This document shows, one piece after another, positions 1-6,054 of a DNA stretch of 9,258 nucleotides. The stretch lies in the NCBI GenBank assembly GCA_020048295.1, contig JAIFMT010000098.1, forward strand, positions 1 to 9,258, in the 5' to 3' direction. How positions within the stretch are numbered: position 1 is the first letter of the stretch; the number at the start of each line of letters is the position of its first letter. Source of the DNA: Rhodoferax sp. (GTDB lineage Bacteria; Pseudomonadota; Gammaproteobacteria; Burkholderiales; Burkholderiaceae). The translations under genes and the position numbers were made by a program. The notes beneath the pieces were generated by a model. That model ran no database searches. It saw only the letters and a program-made list of their open reading frames with translations, and was not told the origin of the DNA.

Positions 1-29
1 TTCAGCCACTTACAATGCTCCCGATGATC

Positions 30-104
30 CTCGCCATAGTTCAATGGATAGAACGAGTGCCTCCTAAGTGCTAGATGCAGGTTCGATTCCTGCTGGCGGG
101 ACCA
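30..104 (+). tRNA. tRNA-Arg (anticodon CCT)
   Basis: The cloverleaf can be folded by hand. The acceptor stem is 30-36 with 94-100, including one T-G pair. The D stem is 39-42 with 51-54, and the anticodon stem is 56-60 with 68-72, with two G-T wobbles. The anticodon loop is 61-67, with CCT at 63-65 reading the Arg codon AGG. The T stem is 77-81 with 89-93 around the TTCGATT loop. The discriminator base is A101 and CCA is encoded at 102-104. There is no duplicated 3' end elsewhere in the window, so I see no sign that it served as an integration site. Confidence 0.95.
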
Positions 105-120
105 TATTTTCAAACCCCAG

Positions 121-172
121 ATTACCCATATTACCCATATGGGCTATTCCAAATTACCCTTTGCGGTGATGG
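121..172 (+). promoter_or_regulatory. Candidate operator region upstream of tusA
   Basis: The segment has two tandem copies of ATTACCCAT (121-129 and 130-138), a further ATTACCC at 153-159, and a perfect palindrome CCCATATGGG at 134-143. The octamer GGTGATGG follows at 165-172. The palindrome-like core plus the octamer, 31 bp apart start to start, recur upstream of dsrA (9053-9062 and 9084-9091). The distance to the start codon is also similar: about 163 bp to tusA and 156 bp to dsrA. I infer a shared transcription-factor site. No regulator family is recognised from the motif. Confidence 0.4.
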
Positions 173-242
173 ACGCCAATGCCCGACTAACCAAAAATCA
201 CCGGGTGCAACCAACGGCGGCTCTTGAAGCTCAAGTCCGCCG
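164..242 (+). promoter_or_regulatory. Structured tusA leader with two hairpins
   Basis: Two inverted repeats lie between the putative operator and tusA. CGGTGAT at 164-170 pairs perfectly with ATCACCG at 197-203 across a 26-nt loop. CGGCGG at 215-220 pairs with CCGCCG at 237-242, and an inner CTTG (223-226) pairs with CAAG (232-235), giving a two-part stem with a five-base loop. No T-tract follows the second hairpin, so it is not a classic terminator. It could be a 5'UTR stability or regulatory structure, or a processing site downstream of the tRNA. It matches no riboswitch I know. Confidence 0.35.
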
Positions 243-301
243 CACTTGCTAAACCTGAATAACTTAACCGACTGCCCGCAGTCAGCCAACGGAGAACGAA
301 A

Positions 302-529
302 TTGGATTTCAACAAAGAATTTGACGCATCAGGCCTGTCTTGCCCTCTGCCTATCGTGAAAACAAAAAAGGCGCTCGCCGACATGACTTCAGGTCAAGTG
401 CTGCGCGTGATCTCGACCGACCCTGGTTCAGTCGCTGACATGTCCGCATTTGCCGAGCAAACTGGCAACCCCCTGCTCGAAACAAGCAGCGAAGCCGGCA
501 AGTTTGTGTTCTACATCAAAAAAGGCTGA
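302..529 (+). CDS. tusA: TusA family sulfurtransferase
   Basis: This is a 75-aa cytoplasmic sulfur carrier. TusA proteins take persulfide sulfur on a conserved cysteine and pass it on; in Dsr-type sulfur oxidizers the chain runs from rhodanese through TusA and DsrE2 toward the DsrEFH/DsrC system. The diagnostic Cys-Pro-x-Pro motif is C14-P-L-P17, preceded by the usual Gly-Leu-Ser. The length is normal for the family. The start is TTG at 302, with GGAG at 291-294 seven bases upstream; the only later Met codons fall after the CPxP motif, so TTG is well supported. dsrE2 follows after 38 bp in the same direction, and the two probably share one transcript ended by the terminator at 1051-1101. The rhodanese gene that often precedes tusA in this context is absent from the window. 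Confidence 0.93.
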   Translation: MDFNKEFDASGLSCPLPIVKTKKALADMTSGQVLRVISTDPGSVADMSAFAEQTGNPLLETSSEAGKFVFYIKKG

Positions 530-567
530 TCTAGCCAACGACATCCACTTTTCGGAGCATAAGACGC

Positions 568-1038
568 ATGGCTACAAAAAAAATGGCGCTGATTGCGACC
601 AAAGGTACGCTGGACATGGCGTATCCGCCTTTCATTTTGGCTTCCACGGCAGCAGCACTGGGCTGGGATGTGCAGATTTTCTTCACGTTTTATGGGCTGC
701 AACTGCTGCGCAAGAGCCTCGATGATGTCAAGATCAGTCCGCTGGCCAACCCCGCCATGCCGATGCCCGTGCCCATGCCCGTCTTTGTGCAGATGCTGCC
801 GGGCATGGAGTCCATGGCCACCATGATGATGAAAAACAAGATGAAGTCCAAAGGCGTCGCTACCCTCGAAGAGTTGCGCGACTTGTGTCTTGAGGCGGAT
901 GTCAAGTTTGTGGCCTGCCAGATGACAGTGGACCTGTTTGAGTTTGAAATCAGCGAATTCATCAAGGACGTGGAATACGGCGGTGCCGCCACGTTCATGA
1001 AGTTTGCTGGTGAATCCGACGTCTGTCTGTTTATCTAA
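568..1038 (+). CDS. dsrE2: DsrE2-type DsrE/F family sulfur relay protein
   Basis: This 156-aa DsrE/DsrF-like protein belongs to the DsrE2 group, usually encoded beside tusA in sulfur oxidizers and implicated in persulfide transfer. The N-terminal strand and glycine turn (residues 5-15), the aromatic FFTFYG segment near 38-43 and the late VACQMT segment with Cys117 fit the family. Cys117 is the expected sulfur-binding residue; Cys107 and Cys153 are also present. Residues 64-92 are very Met- and Pro-rich, with about ten Met, which I remember as typical of DsrE2 rather than an anomaly. This hydrophobic part may contact the membrane. The start ATG has GGAG at 554-557, ten bases upstream. It is co-transcribed with tusA by position. 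The specific DsrE2 label rests on context plus these motifs. Confidence 0.88.
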   Translation: MATKKMALIATKGTLDMAYPPFILASTAAALGWDVQIFFTFYGLQLLRKSLDDVKISPLANPAMPMPVPMPVFVQMLPGMESMATMMMKNKMKSKGVATLEELRDLCLEADVKFVACQMTVDLFEFEISEFIKDVEYGGAATFMKFAGESDVCLFI

Positions 1039-1050
1039 GCCTGCTCACCC

Positions 1051-1101
1051 AAAAGCTTCCCGGCCTCTGTGTTCGATCACGTGAGGCCGTGAAGCTTTTT
1101 T
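1051..1101 (+). terminator. Intrinsic terminator after dsrE2
   Basis: AAAAGCTTC (1051-1059) and CGGCCTC (1061-1067) pair with GAGGCCG (1083-1089) and GAAGCTTTT (1091-1099), with one C/T mismatch. The 15-nt loop can form a further GTG/CAC pairing. The 3' side runs into six Ts (1096-1101). It starts 12 bp after the dsrE2 stop and should separate the tusA-dsrE2 transcript from the next unit. Confidence 0.9.
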
Positions 1102-1197
1102 CACGTTGAGCGACATCAGTCCGAGGGTGCTGCGGCTTGTTGATGCCGCGCCACCGGTCTTGTCGCGCGCAAACCCTCCAATTTATTGAGAACCCGC

Positions 1198-2070
1198 ATG
1201 AAAAAAATTGCCCTCTGGTGTGCCCTCGCCCTGTCGTCGCAACTCAGCTTTGCGCTGGCCCCTTATTTGAAAGGCGACAAGCTGCCTGCTGCCGACCTGA
1301 CGGCCCAAGTCGAGCAGGTTGAAAAGAAGCTGCAGGCTGAAGGCTTTGCCCTGGCAGGCCGCTACCTGCCCAAAGGGATTCCCGGCCACGCCACCGTGGT
1401 GGTGACTGACCCCGCCATGCAGACCGCCCTTCGCACCGCAGGGGGTTCGGCCGTCATTGCCTCGGCCATCCGGGTCGGCGTGCTGGCAGACGGCAGCGTG
1501 TCTTACATCAATCCTGAATACTGGTACCGCGCGTATTTGCGCGGCCAATACAAAGGCGCACAACCCAGCGTGAAAGCCGTCCACACCCGCCTGGCCAAGG
1601 CGCTGGGCGATGCCGGCGGCTTTGGCGGCGATGTGCCTGAGGGCGATCTGGAAAACTACCGCTACATGTTTGGCATGGAAAAGTTTGACTCGATCAACAG
1701 CGAAATCGCCAGCCACGCCAGCTTTGATGCCGCCGTCAAGGCCGTTCGCGACAACCTGGCCAGCGCTGCCGGCAACACCAGCAAGGTGTATGAGGTGGTC
1801 TCCGCACAAAACCAGACGGCTGTGTTTGGCGTGGCACTCAACGACCCGGCTGAAGGCGACACCTTCTGGGTCAACAAGATCGGTGCCGACCATATGGCTG
1901 GCCTGCCCTACGAAGTGTTTGTGGTGGGCAACAAGGTGTATGGGCTGTATGGCCGCTACCGCATTGCGCTGGCCTGGCCGGCACTGGGCATGGGCCAGTT
2001 CATGGGCATCATGAAAACACCCGATGCAATCCGTAGCACCCTGGTCAAGGTGGCTGGCGGCAGCAACTAG
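1198..2070 (+). CDS. Exported protein of unknown function, partner of YedE-type transporter
   Basis: This 290-aa protein has a clear signal peptide. MKK is followed by a hydrophobic stretch (residues 4-20) and an Ala-Leu-Ala signal peptidase I site, so the mature protein should begin near Pro22 and act in the periplasm. I do not recognise the family. Residues of about 30-125 (a helix ending LQAEGF, a strand ATVVVTDP, then YINPEYWYRAYL) loosely recall DUF302-type domains, but this is only an impression. The mature region has no cysteine, so it is unlikely to carry persulfide sulfur covalently. The ATG at 1198 is preferred over an in-frame TTG at 1186 because the signal peptide starts cleanly there; the ribosome-binding site is weak (GAGA at 1188-1191). 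The 27-bp gap to the transporter gene suggests one operon, consistent with a substrate-binding or accessory role. Confidence 0.75.
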   Translation: MKKIALWCALALSSQLSFALAPYLKGDKLPAADLTAQVEQVEKKLQAEGFALAGRYLPKGIPGHATVVVTDPAMQTALRTAGGSAVIASAIRVGVLADGSVSYINPEYWYRAYLRGQYKGAQPSVKAVHTRLAKALGDAGGFGGDVPEGDLENYRYMFGMEKFDSINSEIASHASFDAAVKAVRDNLASAAGNTSKVYEVVSAQNQTAVFGVALNDPAEGDTFWVNKIGADHMAGLPYEVFVVGNKVYGLYGRYRIALAWPALGMGQFMGIMKTPDAIRSTLVKVAGGSN

Positions 2071-2097
2071 GCCATTTTTTGATCTGGAGGCATTGAC

Positions 2098-3201
2098 ATG
2101 AGCGAAGCGATGAACCCCGCCACACTGGTCGTCTGGGGTGGTTTTTTGTTGGCCTTTATCTTTGGTGCGGTCGCCAACCGAACCAATTTCTGCACCATGG
2201 GGGCCATTTCTGACGTGGTCAACATGGAGCACTGGGGCCGCGCCCGCATGTGGATGCTGGCCATCGCCGTGGCGATGATCGGTGCCAACCTGTTGCACTA
2301 CCTTGGCCAGATTGACCTCTCCAAAACGATCTACCTGCGGCCTTCGCTGCCATGGCTGTCGTTGCTGGTGGGGGGGCTGTTTTTTGGCGTGGGCATGACC
2401 ATGGCCGCGGGCTGCGCCAACAAAAACCTGGTGCGCGTGGGCGGCGGAAGCTTGCGCTCGCTGGTGGTGCTGGTGTTTTCGGGGATTTCGGCCTACATGA
2501 CGCTCAAGGGCCTGTTTGGTCAGTGGCGCAGCAGTTACCTTGACCCGGTCACCCTTGACCTCGGCGCAATGGGTTTCAAAAGCCAGGGGCTGGCACAAAT
2601 CCTGGGCAAGCTGACCGGGCTGGCTGAGCCCGCGGCGCTGCTGCTGACCACCGCGCTGGTGGTGCTGGCCATGCTGGCCTTTATCTTCAAGGACAAGCGT
2701 TTTCGCGGCAATGCCGTGCAAATTCTTGGCGGCACGGTGCTGGGCTTGCTGGTGGTGGCGGCCTGGTATCTGACGGGTCACCTGGGCTACGGCGAAAACC
2801 CCGAAACGCTGGAAACCGTGTATTTCGCCACCAACACGCGCACTCTCGAATCCTTCAGTTTTGTGGCCCCTGTTGCCTTCAGCATCGAATTGCTGATGCT
2901 GTGGACCGACACGTCGATGCATGTCACCTTTGGCATTGCGACGGTGTTGGGCATCATCCTGGGCTCGTTTGTTTACGCCAAAGTCTCCAAGACCTTTCGC
3001 TGGGAAGGCTTTGCCTCCATTGAAGACCTGGGAACGCAACTGATTGGCGCGATGTTGATGGGCTTTGGCGGCGTCACGGCCGTGGGCTGCACCATTGGGC
3101 AAGGCCTGTCGGGGGTTTCAACGCTGGCGCTGGGCTCGTTTCTGGCACTGGCCGGCATCATCGTCGGCGCGGTGGCGATGATGAAGTGGCAGCAGCGCTA
3201 G
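2098..3201 (+). CDS. YeeE/YedE family sulfur-compound transporter
   Basis: This 367-aa polytopic inner-membrane protein belongs to the YeeE/YedE (DUF395) family, whose characterised member TsuA takes up thiosulfate. The hallmark segments are visible: NRTNFCTMGA near residue 28 with Cys32, AAGCANKNLVRVGGGS with Cys106, and AVGCTIGQGLSGVS with Cys331. Three cysteines in these positions match the conserved ones used for substrate handling in TsuA-type channels. About nine or ten hydrophobic segments can be counted, for example 10-25, 50-68, 86-103, 118-135, 180-197, 208-226, 277-293, 313-331 and 343-361. The start ATG is preceded by a strong GGAGG (2086-2090) at seven bases. Its place with tusA and dsrE2 suggests import of thiosulfate or another small sulfur species; the exact substrate cannot be read from sequence. 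Confidence 0.9.
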   Translation: MSEAMNPATLVVWGGFLLAFIFGAVANRTNFCTMGAISDVVNMEHWGRARMWMLAIAVAMIGANLLHYLGQIDLSKTIYLRPSLPWLSLLVGGLFFGVGMTMAAGCANKNLVRVGGGSLRSLVVLVFSGISAYMTLKGLFGQWRSSYLDPVTLDLGAMGFKSQGLAQILGKLTGLAEPAALLLTTALVVLAMLAFIFKDKRFRGNAVQILGGTVLGLLVVAAWYLTGHLGYGENPETLETVYFATNTRTLESFSFVAPVAFSIELLMLWTDTSMHVTFGIATVLGIILGSFVYAKVSKTFRWEGFASIEDLGTQLIGAMLMGFGGVTAVGCTIGQGLSGVSTLALGSFLALAGIIVGAVAMMKWQQR

Positions 3202-3253
3202 GCTGTTGCTAGATTTTGCCGGTACGCTTGCGGCCAGCGAACGCCAGCCGGCG

Positions 3254-3282
3254 CAGGCTGCCCAGTTCAGCGGGGCAGCCTG
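3254..3282. terminator. Perfect 10-bp hairpin in convergent gap, probable bidirectional terminator
   Basis: CAGGCTGCCC (3254-3263) pairs perfectly with GGGCAGCCTG (3273-3282) over a nine-base loop. It sits 52 bp after the yedE-type stop and between convergent transcription units. No T-tract follows on either strand, so it may pause or terminate only weakly, or protect the 3' end of the mRNA. Confidence 0.5.
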
Positions 3283-3296
3283 GTTGGCTCATATGG

Positions 3297-3352
3297 TATA
3301 TTATTTATAGCTGGTAGCGCTTACTGCATAAGGGCTAGAGGCCTAAAAGGCT
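3297..3352. repeat. Intergenic palindromic repeat, Comamonadaceae-type, copy 1
   Basis: The element has TTATTTATAGCT at 3301-3312, a hairpin TAGC-g-CTTA / TAAG-g-GCTA (3315-3323 and 3329-3337) with a five-base loop, then GAGGCC and an AT-rich end. From memory, elements with the pattern TAGCT...GGGCTAGAGGCC are scattered in Comamonadaceae intergenic regions. A diverged second copy is at 6055-6102 with identical spacing (24 bp) between TAGCT and GGGCTA. It carries no coding potential. Confidence 0.7.
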
Positions 3353-3510
3353 AATATTTTTGATTCCAGCGCTTGGACATCACTTGCATTGCTCTTTTCG
3401 GCCGCCTAAAGCTGGAACTTATCCGTCAGCCCAGACAGCCGCTCTGACCAGTTGGTGAATCTGGTCATGGCAGGCAACCACCCGAACCTGCCGGCGTGTC
3501 GGCGGCTGGG
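3353..3510. other. Non-coding 3' region between convergent operons
   Basis: No credible gene is seen here. TGACCAG (3445-3451) pairs with CTGGTCA (3461-3467) over nine bases, and GGCAGG (3469-3474) pairs with CCTGCC (3487-3492) over twelve. These weak hairpins lie just beyond the stop of the minus-strand 147-aa gene and could help end that transcript. Neither has a T-tract. Confidence 0.35.
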
Positions 3511-3954
3511 TCAGGCGGGGGGTGGCGCGGCGCGCTGGCGCAACTGCCAGGCCGACGCACTGGCCACGATGGCGGCCCAGGGCAGGTCGAGCAAACTGGC
3601 TTCGTCTTGCAGGGCCTGTTTCACCATCTGGTGAACATCGGGCTGCGGCGCATTCAGGGCTGTCTGCATACCGCGCAGACCGCCGCAATGCAGCTTCATG
3701 ATTTTGGCGTGGGTGATCGGCTCGCCCGCGCGGGGCAGGCGCAGCGCAAAGTAGGCGCGCTCGCGCAGCAACCCGTCGAGCGTGACGCAATTGATGTGCG
3801 CGACCTCCGAGCTACACAACACCACCTCGCGCTCGGCCATGGCCCGCCGGCGCGACAGCTCGCACTGCACACAACCCGACAAAATGGCCCGCGCAAACAC
3901 GCAGGGCGGTGCGTTGATGGCCTGCCGAGCGCTGTGGTAGGCGGTTTCGTCCAT
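3511..3954 (-). CDS. Cys-rich conserved hypothetical protein (147 aa)
   Basis: I do not recognise a named family, though the pattern looks like a conserved proteobacterial protein. It has six cysteines: C18, C28, C31, C47, C56 and C90. C18 and the C28-x2-C31 pair fall around a Phe-Ala-Arg-Ala-Ile-Leu-Ser-Gly stretch, followed by a basic SRRRAMAERE segment, CSS, and an HAKIMKLHCGG segment around C90. The spacing would suit an Fe-S cluster or a structural zinc, which is inference. There is no signal peptide or membrane segment, so it should be cytoplasmic. The C-terminus is Arg- and Pro-rich. It is the last gene of the minus-strand block, 12 bp after the 72-aa gene, so it is most likely co-transcribed with the redox-domain HTH protein upstream. 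Confidence 0.72.
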   Translation of the reverse strand: MDETAYHSARQAINAPPCVFARAILSGCVQCELSRRRAMAEREVVLCSSEVAHINCVTLDGLLRERAYFALRLPRAGEPITHAKIMKLHCGGLRGMQTALNAPQPDVHQMVKQALQDEASLLDLPWAAIVASASAWQLRQRAAPPPA

Positions 3955-3966
3955 CGCGCCGTGCGA

Positions 3967-4185
3967 TCAGTCGTCGCCCTTGGGTCCGGGCGCGCGCACT
4001 TGCAACAGCAGGTCTTCGGCCTGCAACTCGTTGTCGGCAAAAATGACCTTGATTTTTTCCAGCGTCTTGGGGGGTTGGCTGGCGCGCATGGCTTTGGCTT
4101 CGGTGGAGGCTTCGTTGAACGAGGCAAAGTCGCGCAGTTTTTTCAGCTGCGCACCAGGATTGATCGAGTAGATGTAGTAGGGCAT
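3967..4185 (-). CDS. Small conserved hypothetical protein (72 aa)
   Basis: This is a 72-aa cytoplasmic protein with no Cys, no signal peptide and no membrane segment. It begins MPYYIYSI, followed by a charged helix (about residues 14-36), a strand with KVIFADNELQAEDLL (about 45-60) and an acidic tail. The strand-helix-strand-helix outline and the short length suggest a small partner or regulatory subunit, but no function can be assigned. There is no good ribosome-binding site before the ATG, and the gap to the S24 gene is 32 bp, so translation may depend on coupling. The position between the S24-domain gene and the Cys-rich 147-aa gene, all on one strand, suggests they work together. Confidence 0.7.
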   Translation of the reverse strand: MPYYIYSINPGAQLKKLRDFASFNEASTEAKAMRASQPPKTLEKIKVIFADNELQAEDLLLQVRAPGPKGDD

Positions 4186-4217
4186 AACGCGTCAGGCGGG
4201 TTTGGGGTGAAAAATCT

Positions 4218-4562
4218 TCAAACGTAAAACTTGGATGCCTTGCGCCGGCCGGGCAGGGCTTTCTGGATGATGACCCCGCGCACATCGGCCATGCTGCCCA
4301 GCACCTCATCTGAAAAAGCCGGGTTCAGCGGGTGCAGCAACCAGCCTTCGCCGTCGCGCAGCAGCTGGCGAAAGGTCCATTCCTCGTTGTGCCAGGCCAG
4401 CACGTAAGAGCCGTCGCGCGCCAGGCCTTCAGGCTCGATGATGATGATTTCGCCCTCCAGAAACTCCGGGGCCATGCTGTGGCCCATGACCATCAGCGCA
4501 AACGATTCACCCCCCGCACAATCGGGTAACGCCATGTCAGGCACGTCTTGAGCCAGTTCCAT
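4218..4562 (-). CDS. Stand-alone S24 (LexA/UmuD-type) domain protein, catalytic Lys replaced by Arg
   Basis: This is a 114-aa protein made almost entirely of a LexA/UmuD-like S24 domain. The nucleophile region reads MGHSM with Ser29, matching GxSM of the family, followed by a GEIIII segment (about 37-42). The second catalytic segment, V-K-[KR]-L in LexA and UmuD, aligns with FRQL here, so the general-base Lys is Arg65. That substitution predicts weak or absent self-cleavage. There is no N-terminal DNA-binding domain, unlike LexA or CI; an Ala-Gly pair sits at 16-17 but close to the core. The start ATG overlaps the stop of the upstream gene (TGATG) and has AGGAG five bases before it; a GTG one codon earlier is possible. 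Tight coupling to an HTH-containing redox protein suggests a split sensor or a regulatory partner, which is inference. Confidence 0.82.
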   Translation of the reverse strand: MELAQDVPDMALPDCAGGESFALMVMGHSMAPEFLEGEIIIIEPEGLARDGSYVLAWHNEEWTFRQLLRDGEGWLLHPLNPAFSDEVLGSMADVRGVIIQKALPGRRKASKFYV

Positions 4563-6037
4563 CACATCTCCTGTTTGAAAATTTGTGCCGCAGGCACGCC
4601 AGCCGCACGTAGGTCGTCGTTGAGGGTGTTGACAAATTCAGCCGGCCCACACAGGTAAAAATCACAATCGATGTCAAACAGGTCGGCGCGCATGGCTTGA
4701 GCGATTTGGCTGGCACCGGCAGCGGCATCGCTATGGGTGACCAACTCATATTCAAAATTGTCCAGCGCCTCAGACCAGGCGCGGCACAGGTTGGTCTGGA
4801 AATGTCCGTCGGGGCGCAGCGCCAGCCAGAACAGCGAAATGGAGGGCACGGCATCAAGTGCCAGGGCGTGCTCGATCAGGCTTTTGACCGGGGCAAAACC
4901 CATGTCGCAGGCGGCAAACACCAACGGACGGTAGCTTTCGGACAGCACAAAACTGCCATCGGGGCCGCGCACGCTGACCGACCCACCCGCATGCAAATTG
5001 CCACAAAAAACCTGTTCGGCAAACCGATCTGACTCATCGCGGGCAATAAAAAACAACAGGTTACGGTCGTCACACGGGCAACTCGCCACAGCGTAGTGAC
5101 CCTGAGCATCTTCCTGGCCTGGCGCAGCGCAGCCCAGCGACGCCGATTGGCCGGCCAAGAAGCGCAAGCGGTGGGTGCGCGGGGTTTGCAGGTGCAGCAG
5201 CCGGGTGTTGGTGCCCAAATCGGTGATGGCACGCACTTTGGCCACAATCTCCTGCTCAGGGATGTCTTGCGGGCCACCCGCCTCCAGCATCTCCAGCGTC
5301 AGCTCACCGCTGCCCGCCGTGTGGCAGCACATGAGCGTGTAGCCCTGACATTTCTCGGTTTCCGACAGCGGGTAGTCGTAATGCTGGGTTTTCACCACAT
5401 CACCCGAGATCACCCGCACCTTGCACATGCCACAGCTGCCATTGCCGCAGCCATAGTTGAGCCGCAGTCCCGCTTGCAAGCCCGCCTGCAGCAGGTTGGC
5501 ATGCCCCTCCACGGCAAACTGATGTCCGCTGGGGTGGACAGTGACCTGGGCTGTCATGACCTTCAACATATCGTCCATAATTTCCAGTATGTCCACGGAA
5601 TCGGTGGCCAGCACACGGGCCAGACCTTGGGTGACTTGTTGTTCCAGAGCGCGCAAGCCGGCATCACCCGGGCTGCGGCTGCCCAGATCGCGGATTGATT
5701 TTTGCAGCGCCACAACCAGTTCATGGTAGCGCTGCATGTGCCGGCGCACATCGCCCAACTCCTGGCTTTGCGCAAACAACCGCTGCGACAGGACTTCCTG
5801 GCTTGGCAGCAAGCGCTCACGCACACGTTTGCCAAACGCTTCATCACGGATTTGCGCCACCCGTTCCAGCAAGCCAGATTCTTCAAGCCGTGCCTCAGGG
5901 TAGAGCTGCAGCAACACCTCGGTGGACACCATGCCGTCGTTCAACTGCAGCGCGCCCGTGCGCACCTGCTGCTGTAGCACGCCACGCGCCACTCCCACCA
6001 ATTGGGCCGCACGCCAAACGCTTACTTGATGAGTCAT
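4562..6037 (-). CDS. HTH-like/coiled-coil + [2Fe-2S] ferredoxin + flavin reductase fusion protein
   Basis: This 491-aa cytoplasmic protein has three parts. Residues 4-48 resemble a MerR/excisionase-type helix-turn-helix, with VWRAAQLVGVARGVLQQQVRTG in the usual helix-turn-helix layout. Residues of about 50-145 are helical and possibly coiled coil. Residues 163-253 are a plant-type [2Fe-2S] ferredoxin with ligands C197, C202, C205 and C237 (or C238). Residues of about 262-491 match ferredoxin-NADP-reductase-like oxidoreductases, ending with YLCGPAEFV around C463. Two usual cofactor motifs are altered: the FAD RxYS site reads G-H-Y-A (313-316), and the nicotinamide GGTG site reads CDMG (377-380). 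It could be an electron-transfer reductase, or a redox-sensing DNA-binding protein. The start ATG has only a weak ribosome-binding site. It heads a four-gene block and overlaps the S24 gene. Confidence 0.82.
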   Translation of the reverse strand: MTHQVSVWRAAQLVGVARGVLQQQVRTGALQLNDGMVSTEVLLQLYPEARLEESGLLERVAQIRDEAFGKRVRERLLPSQEVLSQRLFAQSQELGDVRRHMQRYHELVVALQKSIRDLGSRSPGDAGLRALEQQVTQGLARVLATDSVDILEIMDDMLKVMTAQVTVHPSGHQFAVEGHANLLQAGLQAGLRLNYGCGNGSCGMCKVRVISGDVVKTQHYDYPLSETEKCQGYTLMCCHTAGSGELTLEMLEAGGPQDIPEQEIVAKVRAITDLGTNTRLLHLQTPRTHRLRFLAGQSASLGCAAPGQEDAQGHYAVASCPCDDRNLLFFIARDESDRFAEQVFCGNLHAGGSVSVRGPDGSFVLSESYRPLVFAACDMGFAPVKSLIEHALALDAVPSISLFWLALRPDGHFQTNLCRAWSEALDNFEYELVTHSDAAAGASQIAQAMRADLFDIDCDFYLCGPAEFVNTLNDDLRAAGVPAAQIFKQEM

Positions 6038-6054
6038 GTGCTCTACTCACTCTG

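Noticed and set aside
30..104. tRNA-Arg as an integration site marking a genomic island boundary
   Set aside because: No direct repeat of the tRNA 3' end and no integrase or transposase is present in the window.
1183..3102. Very long (639 codon) open frame on the minus strand opposite the exported protein and the transporter
   Set aside because: It is the antisense shadow of two well-supported plus-strand genes. Its translation is rich in His, Gln, Gly and Ala with no recognisable domain, as expected from high-GC complement reading.
3496..4227. 243-codon open frame on the plus strand opposite the 147-aa and 72-aa genes
   Set aside because: It has low-complexity composition and no family resemblance, while the minus-strand genes have conserved-looking motifs and operon spacing.
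5096..5698. 200-codon open frame on the plus strand within the redox fusion gene
   Set aside because: The minus strand encodes an intact ferredoxin and reductase with all Fe-S ligands; the plus-strand frame is compositional shadow.
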